In this document: positions 9,564-22,035 of the stretch, piece after piece
How the letters are laid out: each line of letters begins with the position of its first letter
Numbering within the stretch: position 1 is the stretch's first letter
Origin: Tretioscincus oriximinensis
Lineage: Eukaryota > Chordata > Lepidosauria > Squamata > Gymnophthalmidae
Reading direction: 5' to 3'
Length of the DNA stretch: 64,000 bases
NCBI GenBank assembly: GCA_022410635.1
Contig: JAJVDF010000027.1
Coordinates: 1,205,562 to 1,269,561 of the forward strand
Program-made: the position numbers and the translations under genes
Notes under the pieces: generated by a model
What the model saw: only the letters and a program-made list of their open reading frames with translations
Told to the model about the DNA's origin: nothing
Databases searched by the model: none

Positions 9564-12500
9564 TTCACATAAAAGCTAAAATAGTTTCAGACCTTTATGG
9601 CTGAAGAAGAAAATATTTTTTCACCATGTAAAGCTTCTAATGCACCTGGGGAGAAATCACTTTTTTACACTCATTAAAAGTCCAGCGCACTATCATGGAT
9701 TTTAGGTTGGGATCCTAATTTAATATGTGTGTTTTGAATGACAAACAGACAGAAGCCTGATAGGGGTGTCTTTTGATCTTGCTTGGATGTCAGCAATTGG
9801 CCATCACTCTTAAAATGTCTGGCAGCTCTCCAGCCCAAAGAATTTGCTATGTATCAAACCAATTTGGAATTCTGGAATTCTAGCTAAACATATCCACATG
9901 CACAGACTGAGTATTTAAACATGAAACAACTTGATTTCTGACAGAGTATTTGTCTTAAAAAGCACAATAAAATTCTGTATATGTTGATAAAACATACAGG
10001 TGGGGGAAAGCTTNCCAGGGCTAGGTGCACACCACAACTTAAAAAACGCTACAATGCTATTATCTGGAATGTAGCAATTGTGTGTCTGTGAACACCAAAC
10101 ATGTATATTCCGTGACCAATGCTCCAGTTCCGTAATATCGCTCATTGATCTTGTCACAGTGTAGTCTGAGAATTTTTGTTTTTACTCGCAACGGCCAACA
10201 GAAATACTGTGTTGTCGATTGTTTTATCATCTTGCATCTGATTTGTGCACATGCATACGGTTGCAAGAATACGGGGGGTTTCCAGAACGATGCCTGAATA
10301 TCTGAAAAATAGTTTATTCCAGGAAAAGGGCATTTATTGTGAGTCGACTGCTGAAAAACACTTAGCACTTGTGCCCGGGGTATCCTGTTTGCGCTACGAA
10401 TGACGTGGAAAAATATTGTGTGCGTATAGCGTAGGAGAAAGTAAAACAAATTGACTTTCTTTTCTGGATGTGCACAAACAAAGCTAAAGGAAGAAATGCA
10501 CCTAGAGCATTTCCTTTGTTTTTAATAATATAAAATAAAGATAAAGCTCCATTTCTTTGTTTAAGTTAATGCAGAGCATGTTCACACAGAAGTAGAATGA
10601 TTCTGCTTTGAATGGTTCAGTTACCTAGATACTTTCTAGCTGGAAGACTGATAGGTGATTTTTAACTGAAGGGAGATGCTTAGCTAAACACCTCTATGAG
10701 TAATCATCAAGAATTCTTCTAATCCACGTTTCCTTTACATGCCAAGCTTGAAGAAGCATTTTTCTCCAAGAGGTCGGTTTCACTAACAATCCTAGAAGAA
10801 TCCAGGCTGTGAAAAAGACATGAATGGAGGATGAGGTTAAGCCCAAAGACTCCAACTTTGGACTGATATGGCACCAAACAAAACGAGGGTGAAGTGGGAG
10901 TTAACTGATGATATCTTGGTTAGTAACAAGATCAAACTAGACCATAGTCACTCCTTTACTCAGAACCTTCATCTTCAGGAAAGGTTCAAAGGTAAAGGTG
11001 TAACTATGGCTTTGGCCTGCTCTTCACTTATTTATTCAACTTTTTCTGGCCTAAGCACTATTCTTTGGGACTAATGATGAACTTGAAGATGATTCAGGTG
11101 CATCTTGGCCAAACAAGGGAGCATAAGTGCTACAGTTAATGCTTCCTGTTTAAATCTGCTTTAAATAAACACAGCATATAATCAAAATGTATTGAAAATG
11201 AATAACCAAGGTGTGCCCAAGCAGGTGAATATGTAGGTTTGGGGTGAATATGTAGGGTTTTTTTTTCTCCAGAACTTCCTAACTGTATTGTACTTAACTG
11301 AGGTCGTAGGTCAATGTTAGCCACAGCTATCATTCTGATTTTCTGTAATTTGCTAATTCTATAGGAATGTGTATTATTATGTNGAAACCAGCCAATTTGA
11401 TTTCTGTAGTTTTGTGTCAATGTGGTCAATAGAGAAGTCAGCAAGATTCAAAAGTAGAGTTCAGTTATCCGGCAGCAAGAAACAATGAATGATTGTAAGA
11501 CTGTTCCGATGGACAAATAATTTTCCACATTCGACTCTAGAACAAAATTGTGATTGCAGCTCATCTACCCTCTTCTATACTGACCATATGGTCACAGCAG
11601 ACATTTCAATTACTTGGTGTTCAGATATAAACGATTGATTCAATTTATTTTGCGATGAGAGAATCTCGGTAAGGTGGCAGCTGTCAGAAAAACACAAACA
11701 GGACAGAATAGCTTTCCTGTTTTTGAGTTAGGAAACTAAAAGAAGGTCAGAGGCATATAGTTCAAGATGTGTATGTATACATAGCCATACGCTCTAATGA
11801 AAACAGGTGTGATAAACATTAAACTGTGAATGGCAATATGCATTTATTATGACATCCGGTTATACATCTGTAACAGGAAATTTGTGAGAACATTCATTTG
11901 CTCAATCAGCTTTTCTGAAAAAGAATTTAGAAATTTTAATTTTAATTTCTTATTTACTCTCGTATCCCTATTTTCCATTGATTATACAATACTATCGCAG
12001 ATTTATAATCTATTTACAAACAGGTTCACCTATAGAAAAGATTTACTCTNGTTCCTTGTATCCAAATCTGCTTGAATTTCTGATTCTGGGGACAGACCTA
12101 TTTGTATTTTCAGCATAAAGCTACCAGATATTTTGGCACCCAGAGGAACAAATAGTTACACAATCTTTATGTAAACTCTCCAGTTATTCAGATCTTGCTT
12201 GGCAATTCAACATGCTTTCTACAGATTCCTGTGTTTTCCCAGAGCATTCTGAGGAATAGGAGTCTTGTGTTTTCTCTGGGGATTCTCAGTTCCTGTGTTT
12301 CATACCTGGTTGGTTGTTGCCCTACACCACAAAAATTCTGGCATGTGGATTACCATATNTGGTTACCATACAAAAGAGAGAACAGAGTTCTATAAAGAGG
12401 GAATTTCAGGTGTGGTGTGCATGCAACACCTGTTAAATTTTCTCTTCTGATCAATTATTAAAGACATTCTTGCTCTATTTTTATATAGCAACCCTAAGAA

Positions 12501-15500
12501 AACATTAAGTTCAATTGTGACTACATTGCTCATCTGCTCTTCCCTTTTCGCTTTTCAGAAATTGTTGCTCAGCCAGTAATCCCTTTCAATCTGAATTTAA
12601 ATTACTTGAACAAAATACTCAAATTGAAAAGATAAACTGATTTTTTTACTTTAAATAAGGTCACGTGTAGGAAGAGTCCATGATTCACTGGTAGGAAACT
12701 ATGCTGACACACAAAATGTCTCGGTTCAATGGCTAATATCTGCAGACGGAGCTGGAAAATATGAAATGCAGAACAGCTGGAAAGTTTCAGTAATTCTGAT
12801 GTACTTNAAGTTATGGTCTGATTCAAACCATCCATGTGGACGCCCTAAATCTAACTTATATTATCTAAGGTGATTGACTGATCTCACCAATTCCTTTCTT
12901 TAGGGTTTCATGTACTAGGGAAGGTGGGAGAAGAGGATGAGAGAAAAGCTGAAAAAGAAGACAGGCAAAAGTATTTGCNGAGAACTTTGCTACACCTACA
13001 TTACTGCTTAATGTTTTTAAAAGTGCCTTTCCATTTCAAAAAAGTAAAACATGAGTCTTGTAAATTCTATAGTATACAGTTTTGTCTTAATGTTTGCTTG
13101 GGGGTGAAATTGACTCTTTTTGCACTTGTTACTATAGAATGATTCCTGGAAATCATTCATGGTTAGACTGATCCATTTGCACTTTGGGAGCTCAGAGTAC
13201 GGCTAAAATGTTCTTGTTTCATATACGGTGCTGAGGTTTCCACTGAAGTTTCGCAACCACATTTAAACTTCCTGTATACATCTGAAGAAACATCTACTTC
13301 TATAGTGTTGCCTCATGAGCAAAAGTGATTACACTCGGATCTCAGTGCTGTTTGAACCTCACAGGTGAATCTTTGCACAGGCCTCGGTAACGCATTTAGG
13401 GGATTGTTCCAATTCATCTAATGTATTGTAGGTGTGTTTTAATAAATCACTAAAAGACATTAGTGAACTGTGCAGACAGAAATAGTGTGAAAGCAGTGCA
13501 TTCCAAAGGACTTGGGTATGTTTGTGGATTTACATTAAAGCAGTTTATAGTAGATATACTTCTGGAATGCTTCAGACTGCTACAGGGTTGCTCTCCATGT
13601 TGGAGGTGTGAATTTGGCCCTAGTATAAAGATTGTCACTGGCACGTTGCCAAAAATATCAACATGCTTTATGTAAAGTGTTTATATAGGACACGGATATT
13701 TCAAGTGTTTATGTATTACACTGGAATTGGGGGGGAATAAAGTTAGCAAAACTGCCCTCTTTAGATAGAGTAGGCTCTGATGGGACACATCTTAGGGAGG
13801 CAGGAAGGAGCAGGAAATAATTTATATCTGAGATCTACCATACTTTGATATCTAAAGACTGGTCATTAAAATATAATAGTGTAGTTTCACTAAATCTATT
13901 AAATGATCTTGTCTACAAACTATTAAAAGATCCATCAGTCCTTTTTTGCACCTGATCTCATGAAAGGAATTTAAACGACAAACCTGTGCCCCACGTGAAA
14001 GATGCAAACCTGTGAGAGATTTGTTTATTACAAATTTTATGTTATGTTGAGAATTAGCCTGTTACTTTACTATAAATGCAAAAGGCTCTAGTCCCTCTTC
14101 CCCATTCCTCCAATCCATGCCTCCACCCACTCCCTTCCTCCTATTCCTCTTTTATTTGCTGCTGCTTTCTTTCTTTTGTTTCTTTCCATTTTTCTTTTGT
14201 TTCTTTCCTCCTTATCTTCCTCCCTTTCTCTCTGGAGGCTGCTAAAATTCTAAGCCCTGTCATTGAATGTTTGATTCTTTGACTCCCATTTTATTTTATG
14301 TACAGATTCTTTGATAGCTAAATTTCCTTTTTCTCTCAGGAAACGTTCTCTCATTTAATGCCAAGAAGCTCTTCTCTCTTTTTTTTTTAAAGCAAAATTC
14401 TCATTGGCACTTAAAATTAATTACTAAGTAGAGGCAGGATTCATACATAGCAGGGTGCCTAGTTAGAGATCTCTAGCCCAGTCTCAGACAAGACTCTTAT
14501 TTCAAGACCAGGGGTGAATTCATGAATCAATTTTTTCCTCTCACACCNGAGCAGACAAGGTCCCCTGACGCATTATCATACTGACTCACTTTGCATAAAC
14601 TTTGCAACTGCTTCCAACTAAGAGAGAAAAGGGGAAAATTGTTGAACAAAGTTACAACACAGATAAGTAAAAGAAACCTAACAAGTTGCTGTTAAAAAAT
14701 GAACATGGATTTTACCATGTAAAATTGATTCTAATAATAGGGGAGTGAACTTGTGGCATACAACTCAAGAACAAATTAATAAAACTGTACATTTGATTCT
14801 TCCAAAGGAAATCTCCTGATCTGAATTCATACCTCTCTGAATTTCTGATAGCTATAGTGATTAATTTATTCAGTCTTTATTCACTTGCACCTCTTCTGGA
14901 CTTCCATTTCATATTCTGTAGGAATTCTCCTTGGGATGCTCTGTCCGTTGCTCCAACTAGTTCAGGGTCAGTTGCAGCCAGCGATTGGGTTCTGGGTGGG
15001 CATCAAAAGATGTCTAGCGGAAGGTGTGCTGGTGTTTTCCTGTCATTCCAAGGTCCCTTTCATATAGCCTCCCATTCACCTCTGGAATAGTTTTCCTGAG
15101 GAGAACTGGGCATTGGCCAACTAGCTGTCAACATGAGCCTTACATCCCAAGGGTCTTCNTCCTGCCCAAATGTGGGATAGAACCAGTTGCTTGAGAAGGG
15201 AGCAGGGGGGATGGGATGGACAACAATTTGATCCTGTCTTCCTTCAGTTGCATTTTGCCTGCTTGGCTCAGGCAAATCAAAGATAGATGCAAGGTAGATC
15301 CATGGAATGTGGGGTGGATGGTGTGCTCCTAACCATTCTCATCCAAGTGCCAGTCAAATCCATTTGTCTTGGTGCAAAAGCTAAAAGGTACTGATTCCCT
15401 CCTCATTGCTTCATCAGCCAGTGAGTGAGCTGTGGGGAAAAGAGCTTTCTTCCTGAGAAAGAAGAGGGAGGATCACCCTGAGAGGAGTCTGGACACAGGG

Positions 15501-16046
15501 TTGTGCCAGTTGGCTATCTGGCACATGTTTCCTCCTCTTTCAGCTTCATTTCAGGGATGAATGAATGCCTGCAGGTGTGTAAAAAGGTTAAGATTTGGCA
15601 TTCATTTACCAACCAGTCACCAGCTGCAGCTGACCAAGATACTCCTAGACTTGTTTAAAAGCATTTACCTGTGNTCCAGTATCCTACAGAGGAGAATAAG
15701 TAGGTGCACACATGGCTTCTTATTCTGATGTAGGAGAAGCCTTCTGCAAGAGGTGCACCAGTGTATTGTTAAGATTACTTCCCCTGGGGTTCCCAGCCAT
15801 TTCTGGACATCGAGAGGTCTCAAATCAGGCTTGAAACCTATGTAAGCATCAGAGTAGANTACAGTAGAATGCACCTGTCTTGGAACAGATTGTCCCAAGT
15901 GCATCTGACTTTCCTCTGGGACATCTGGACAGCTCCAGCATCCCTGCAAATGTGGAAACAGATTTACACCATAACATTACGCAAGGTATCTTTTTTNCTG
16001 ACATGACATTGTTATCTTTATTTAGCATGTTTCTCTGTGTTTATAC
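9564..16046. other. Intron 1, 6.5 kb with little recognisable
   Basis: AT-rich intron. Notable only for a pyrimidine-rich stretch at about 14080-14240 and a short duplication of GTGAATATGTAGG at 11225-11257. Open frames (129 codons minus at 10060-10449, 112 and shorter elsewhere) show no domain, several are broken by ambiguous bases, and none matches a protein I know. Confidence 0.5.
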
Positions 16047-16058
16047 ACAATTTAGTAA

Positions 16059-16194
16059 GTTCCATTTGGGGGCCACAACCACATGTAATGGTCTACAAAA
16101 ATGATGGCATATTTAAACTTTAATTTTAATAAAAGTTTAAATATGCCATCATTTCTGTAGACCATTACATGTGGTTGTGGCCCCTAAATGGAAC
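16059..16194. repeat. Long near-perfect hairpin, 63-nt arms
   Basis: The left arm 16059-16121 starts GTTCCATTTGGGGGCCACAA; the right arm 16132-16194 is its reverse complement with two mismatches (about 97% pairing), separated by a 10-nt AT loop. Beyond the arms an AATTTA/TAAATT pairing suggests the palindrome once extended outward. Most likely a young fold-back MITE, or a local inverted duplication. If transcribed in the RPS6KA2 pre-mRNA it would form a long dsRNA stem. Confidence 0.9.
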
Positions 16195-17042
16195 CCAGGT
16201 AAATTCTACTTGCTTTGGTGTTGTGGGTAAAGTAGCAAATAATCCATGATGATTATTTTCAGAATCAAATAGCATTTCTATTATTATTTCTAATCAGAAA
16301 TGGATTTTTGTAAACAGTTTTATTTAAAGGTGGATAATGTGTGNACTATGAGCTTAGTTCTGACATACAACCTGGTGTATGTCAGCTCTTAGATTGGCAG
16401 ACTCTTGAGACAATTTTATAAACACTAAAAGGAATTGAAAGTGAAACAAGTAGCAAATTTACAATGGAGTCAAACTTTGACTGAGTGAAAACTACTAAAT
16501 ATTTAGACAAATACGTGATAAACACAATTCCTTACAATACAGATGATCCAGAAAATGCATTGTTATGACAGAACAGTGTTGTCCTTAAATCTCTATATTG
16601 CTAGTAAATTCTTAGAGGATTTACCTTTGAATCTAGAACAAGCCAAGACGTTTATATGGCTAGTTGTTACTGAATGAAAGACATGCCCTGGCTTGTCTCA
16701 GCCAAAAGAGTCATAGTCGGAATGACTCATTGATATCTGTGTATGTCAGGAAACTGCAATTGGGAACAGAAAGTAGCTGTATGCCAGCTGGCTTCAAAAT
16801 AATGGAAGCAATTATGCCTTTGCCAACATAAACTTTAGAGAAGATAAGCTTTAACTCTCTCTTCTTCCCTGCATGCCACTTGTGAGCTGCCAATTCTAAT
16901 CTAGTGTGATAAAGGTCCAATCATGGAACCCATGAGGTTTCTGTGCTCCTTCAACTCATTGCCTCTTGGTTTCCTTCCTTGACTTCCAAAGTTCTAGAAT
17001 TGAAGGAGAAAGTTCTAATGCCCTTTCTCCACCAATTTCATC
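16195..17042. other. Intron 1, no recognisable feature
   Basis: AT-rich intron between the hairpin and a solo LTR. Nothing identified. Confidence 0.5.
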
Positions 17043-17047
17043 ATTTC

Positions 17048-17683
17048 TGTCATAAATTAATGGAGACTGGGGCCCCCACCATCTCCCATAGCAACCATGA
17101 AACCACACCAAGATTGATGAAGCAGGTAAAGAACGTTTATTAGAACCATCAAGTAAGACAGACAATGAAGGGTTACAGAAAGGAAAAGAGGAAGAGACGA
17201 TCCTGCAGGCTCGGGTGTCTGCAAACAATGGGTGCACACCGTATAACGTAAACACTCCTGCTTTTATACTCCATAATTGCCAACCCCTCCCTCCTAACTT
17301 TCATTGGTCATTCTCTGATTATGGCAAGTTCTCACCCAATCATGAAATGTCAGAGAATAATCATCATACAAGCTGTAAATAGAGCCAGTCAATCACTGAA
17401 TTAACCTTTCAATTCCCAGAACCAAGTTCTTTGTTCATCCCTTTTGTTGTTACTTTTAGTCTTGTAGCAAACCCCCTCAACCTGTATAGCTCGTCCTCTG
17501 TCTATTAGTTTTATTCTCCAAGGCTAGAGGCTTCCTGTATTCCAAACTACAAATGTTCCTTGANTGTGCAGCTGACACCTAAGGATCCTAATAGTTTCGT
17601 CACTCAATGCCATAGACATCATTATCATTTTGTTCTGATTGATTGATCATTGGAAATTTAACATCCATGCTCTATTTCTCACA
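17048..17683 (-). mobile_element. Solo LTR (endogenous retrovirus/LTR element), antisense
   Basis: On the minus strand it begins TGTGAGAAATAG and ends TTTATGACA, giving TGT...ACA ends. It is flanked by a 5-bp direct repeat ATTTC (17043-17047 and 17684-17688). Internal signals are in the right order on the minus strand: TATAAAAG (complement of 17261-17268) followed about 130 bp later by an AATAAA polyadenylation signal (complement of 17136-17141). No internal retroviral coding sequence is present. Length 636 bp. The 5-bp duplication alone is weak, but the combination with ends and signals is coherent. Confidence 0.75.
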
Positions 17684-17688
17684 ATTTC

Positions 17689-18603
17689 AATGAGATATGA
17701 ATATCATCTGTATACCCTGGTTAAATAGGTTATAGATATAGAGCAAAAAGTCCCCAAACTGAGTCTCCAGGTATTTTAAANCTACAAATTCCATTTGTCT
17801 TTCATTTCTGTCACTATAAACTGGAATCCATGTTTGGGAATCTTTGATATAGAGGACAGAAAATATCAGAAGGGATGGTGCTATATACTCTGTTTCTCTC
17901 TCGCCCACCCCACCCTCTGCCATTACATCTACTTTCTTCCAAATATTGATATAAACAAACGAGACAGAAATGAAGGCTGTAACTACACAATAGAAACAAG
18001 TGATTCAGCACATTGAGTGCTCATGACCTATGACAATGGTCATAGTTGGAACTCTAGTTGTTTTGGCCAAGTACTCAGAAGCAGCCATCTTCTGCCATTG
18101 GTGCTAGATTTCCTGGTTCCTAGTAGATCAAAGCACCCATATGAGCAGCTGAACAGATACATTGAACAGGTGATGGTGTAATGTTTGCTCTACAGCCCAG
18201 ACAACGCCTCATTTTATGTGGATGCATCTTTTACTGGGAGACATGATGCTCTTTGAACAATCTGCAGTGAACAAGGCATCCCAAGGGAACTGTTTGGGAC
18301 ACTGCTTGAACAGTGATTCAAGGGCTGCCTAATCAGTGAGGCAGCACATGCCTTTGTTGAACAAAGCAAGGCTGATTTCTAACAATCTTAATAAGCAAGA
18401 AGGATTTTTAAAAAATAAAAATAAAATGCATGTGTAAATCAGCAGATTTCATTTCTGTTGAAATGGACTGGATGAACCTATTTAGTGGATTGTTCATGGG
18501 TTCAGACAAAGCTTGCAACACCCTGTGAGACAATAACAGATTAAGACTTAGAATGAAGCTTAAAAGTAACCTAGTTTTTCCTTAAGATGATTCCACATTA
18601 ACT
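17689..18603. other. Intron 1, no recognisable feature
   Basis: Intronic sequence between an LTR and a hAT element. No element could be named. Confidence 0.45.
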
Positions 18604-18611
18604 AGTATGCC

Positions 18612-18889
18612 CAGGGCTTTTTTTGTGATGGAACGCGTCGGAACACAGTTCCAGCACCTTTTATTTAGGCGGGGGGCACGGGGGCGGAGTTAGTGGGGGC
18701 GGAGTTAGCGGGGGCAGCTGCCTCCGCCCCCCCGCCGCTCCCCCGCCTAAATAAAAGGTGCCGGTCCTGCGGCGTTAGCCGCCGGCGAGGNGGCGTAGCG
18801 GAGGCGGAGGTGTTAGCGGCGGCGGCCGCCCACCCCCCGCCGCCGTCGGTATTAGTACCGGCACCTTTTGTTCTGGAAAAAAAGCACTG
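18612..18889. mobile_element. GC-rich hAT-like MITE with 8-bp target duplication
   Basis: Terminal inverted repeats CAGGGCTTTTTTT (left) and AAAAAAAGCACTG (right). Flanking 8-bp direct repeats AGTATGCC (18604-18611) and AGTATACC (18890-18897) differ at one position. Eight-bp duplication plus CAG...CTG ends is the hAT pattern. The inside is strikingly GC- and CpG-rich, with repeated GGGGGCGGAGTTAG units, GGCGGCGG runs and palindromic copies of CACCTTTTATTTAGGCGG. The frames overlapping it (18665-18973 minus, 18693-18890 plus) are low-complexity Ala/Pro/Arg and not genes. Confidence 0.85.
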
Positions 18890-18989
18890 AGTATACCGAA
18901 CCATAAAGCTTACTAGGGCTGTATTTGCATTGCACCTTAAAATGAACACAACTGTGTGGCCAAAGTCCCCCATCCCAATTGTGTTACCA

Positions 18990-19615
18990 TAAAAACGAAC
19001 TCCGAAGTGCTTCTGTGTTCTCTATATGCACACCACTCATTTATGCTATGCAGTTCATGGCCAAATTCCATCGCTGCGGCTCCATTTTTTCATTTGAGTT
19101 AGATGAACTCCAGCGATTGAGTTCTCCATAGCCGCTCCTATGTATGCAGGTTCTCCCATCTCAGGCACGCACTGAGCTGTGATGTTACGGGACCCTCAAC
19201 CAATAGTGAAAGGGGGCATTCCTGGGCTGCATGGCTGCACATGTAACATTCTCTGCCAGTTCCTCCTGACCCCCATCTTGCACACAGGTCCTTCTGAGTA
19301 GCGCACACTCCCCCGCGATTTCTCCTTTTATTTTTCACCAGGAAGGGATGAAGGATGGGGACAACCACACCAAGCATGTGTATTTTAATTTTTGCCAGGG
19401 AGTGAGGAGGGACGGAGACAACCACACCAAGTACAATCTATTTTAATTTTTGCCAGAGAAGGAGGGAGGAGAGAGGGGGACAAGCACCAATGGGAGGGAT
19501 TCAGTAGTCACCACCTGTGCTTATGCAGATTCTTAACCTGAAGTGGGTGCGCAGGGGGAACAGGGCACCCATTTCAGGTTGAATTAGGAAGTTTCTAAAG
19601 CGCTTTCCATTCCGT
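18990..19615. mobile_element. Possible DNA transposon with internal tandem repeat
   Basis: The left end (ACGAACTCCGAAGTGCTTCT at 18994) and the reverse complement of the right end (ACGGAATGGAAAGCGCTTTA near 19613) look like diverged terminal inverted repeats. Composition inside is more GC-rich than its surroundings. Boundaries and class are uncertain; no target duplication is clear. Confidence 0.4.
19318..19490. repeat. Minisatellite-like tandem repeat, about 57-62 bp unit
   Basis: GACAACCACACCAAG followed by TATTTTAATTTTTGCCAGGG and a purine-rich stretch occurs at 19360 and 19417, with partial units before (TTTTATTTTTCACCAGGAAG at 19325) and after (GGGACAAGCACC at 19477). Period 57 then 62 bp, about 2.7 units. 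Confidence 0.75.
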
Positions 19616-19619
19616 ATTA

Positions 19620-21739
19620 ATGTGTAGTGCTTTTACAGCCTAGGAGTCTCCCATGTACTGGTGTGATTCAAGGGAAGTCCCACTCACAGTGGGATTGGGC
19701 AAAGTGCACTCTGCAGAACCTCTGAACTATGGGAATAAAGTTGGGTTGAGGCACTGAACATTCAATTTTGGTGTGATCTCCATGTACAGAAGCAACTTGA
19801 GCTCTAAATAAGGTGAACACCAGATCTTACCGGCTGACGTAAATAGTAGACATAATATTTTTTAAAAACCTGACCATACAGGGAAAGAAAGCTGTTGCCT
19901 TCAAAGCAAATGTGTATCAAAAGCCCAGAAATTGACTAACCCATTCAATATTCTGTTACTAACATATCTTTGTAAACAGTCAGTTTCTAAACATAATCAC
20001 AGCAGTTGCTTACATCAACTGAGAATCTTTATCAAATAATACTTTTTCTTAACATACACAGCTATTTTTCTACTTAGCATCTATTTAATAAATACTGATA
20101 ACTGCTTTACAAATATTTATGGTTTTCTATCTCTATCTCTTGACAGTTACAAAGATAGAATCTATCAAATTTTTCTTTCTTGATATGCAAAGGTACAGTA
20201 TTAGGCTGCAGTCACACCTTCACTATAGACTACTTTCTGTCTGTCTTCTCAGTCAAAGGTCCATGTCTCAGTTTCACTTCCTGACTTTTTCTAGGCTAAC
20301 CCCCTTTCTTCCTGAATTAAACCCTGTCAGTTGTTCCTTCATATTTCTGAAACACCCTGTTTATAACAAAACCAGGCCTGGCTGCAGAGTGGAATTTGGA
20401 ACCTGACAGTCTCAAGTATCAATGTAGAGCTTGTGCCATAAGATTATAGAATCAGCTAAGCTTCAGTTTGGATGTGACACAATTTCTAGAAGACCACTAT
20501 ATTAGAAGCAAAATTTAGGATGCTTTCAAAGAGCCCTTTAAGTGTTTCTGTACAAATCAAGTGTGAGCACCATTTTGATTTTGCCAGTACCAGTTGTCTG
20601 TTAAAACATTTTTATTTTGTTTTTCAGCATTCTTTTTCAAAAGAATGTATATGATTTTTGACTTTTTAATATTTAAACATAAAGGTAAGTTCTGGACAAT
20701 CATACCATAGAGATTGCCAGTTGAAGTGACAGGTGCAAAAACACAAAAGATGGCTTAAGGTTAGCACTGACAGCAGTGAAGTTGTCTAATTTATGATATT
20801 AAAAGGGGAAAAATAATTTTGAAACCCTCAAGACAAGCTCTCAAGAACAAATTTGTCTGCCAGTCATGGTACTTTTTGACTTTAGGAATATCTCCTTTCC
20901 CTCCCACCCTTGTAACCAGCACACAGGGTTTGAGAAACAACAAGGGAAGCCTAAACAATTTATTCATTCTTTGCTTCTAGACCTGGAGCAAAGGGTGGAA
21001 TTTTACTTTTTCTCCACAGAAGGTGCCAGCCGTAGCAGCCAGTTCTTACTTTTAAATGAATATGAACAACGAAGGAGCTCATACGAATTGCTTGCACGTT
21101 CCAGGTTGCTGCTTCCTCCATAACGTACCATATGGAGGTAGTTCTTCTGTAAATGAAGTTTCATCTTGAGGGATATAAATCTTATCTAACTCTTTAAATT
21201 GTTCAACAATCAAATTCTCATTTACAGTGACTTCTAGTCTGTAAGTGCAAAATTGGTAACATTCTATGACGCATGGAAACTCACTGTAATTTCCTCTATA
21301 TGTTGTTTCATTTCATACTTTGCTAATCTGTGCAAAATGCATTAGGCTCCTGATAATACTATAACTTACTTGAAGATTTGAATGGAATTCCAGCCTTATT
21401 TTTCCTCTAGTTTTATCAGTTCTTGTGCCTGGTATCTATTCCTTTTTAGCTGCTTTGTTTTTCACCTCACTTATCCAAATGGAAAACAACCACTAGGGGT
21501 AAAGCAGGAGAGGCAGCTGGACAGGAGAACTTGGAAAAAGAAAGGATGTGGTTTTATCATAGTGATTTCATATGAAACATGGCAACCCCTACATGGAAGA
21601 AAAAGACTAACCCTGGAGTGACCTGCATATAGTTGTTCCCAAAGAGTAGAATGAAGAACCCTGGAGGCCAATTATATAGCATGAAGTGTAATGCCTCTTT
21701 CTNAGGACAAACATGTCCACCTTTTGAGTGTGGTGGAGC
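19620..21739. other. Intron 1, no recognisable feature
   Basis: AT-rich intron. A TTAGGCTGCAGTCACACC string at 20201 resembles a hAT-MITE end but no partner end was found. Open frames here have no recognisable domain. Confidence 0.45.
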
Positions 21740-22035
21740 AACATCAAAGAAACCTTTGGCAGGATCTGTATATAAAAAATCTAGTCTGTGGAATTTACTA
21801 CCAGAAACCAGCAGCCTTGGTGATTTTAAGAAAGGGTTAGACAAATTCATGGAGAACAATGGTTACTAGAGTTTTAGCCTAGGTATTGCCTGTAAATTGG
21901 AAGGGTACGAGGATGCCTATAAAAGCCCTTTGTATGGAGATGGGAGGACTTGGTTTTGCCACTGCATTCTGATTGAGAGCCATAGAGGCAATTAATAGGC
22001 CACTGTGTGAANCCGAATGTTGGCCTGGGGAACTG
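21740..22035 (+). mobile_element. CR1 LINE 3' fragment
   Basis: Recognisable CR1 C-terminal/3'UTR order: CTGTGGAATTTACTACCAGA, GATTTTAAGAAAGGGTTAGA, CAAATTCATGGAGAACAATG, TTACTAG, then GGCCACTGTGTGA. Sense orientation, 5'-truncated, with frame breaks. The adjoining 21590-21740 may be part of the same copy but is too diverged to assign. Confidence 0.7.

Noticed and set aside
10060..10449. 129-codon open frame on the minus strand
   Set aside because: No recognisable domain, no splice or promoter context, composition like surrounding intron; expected by chance in 64 kb.
16059..16194. miRNA precursor
   Set aside because: The stem is far too long and too perfect for a standard precursor; a recent palindromic repeat is simpler. 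Kept as a hairpin repeat.
18665..18973. 102-codon minus frame rich in Ala, Pro and Arg
   Set aside because: Low-complexity translation of the GC-rich hAT element; contains an ambiguous base and no start context.
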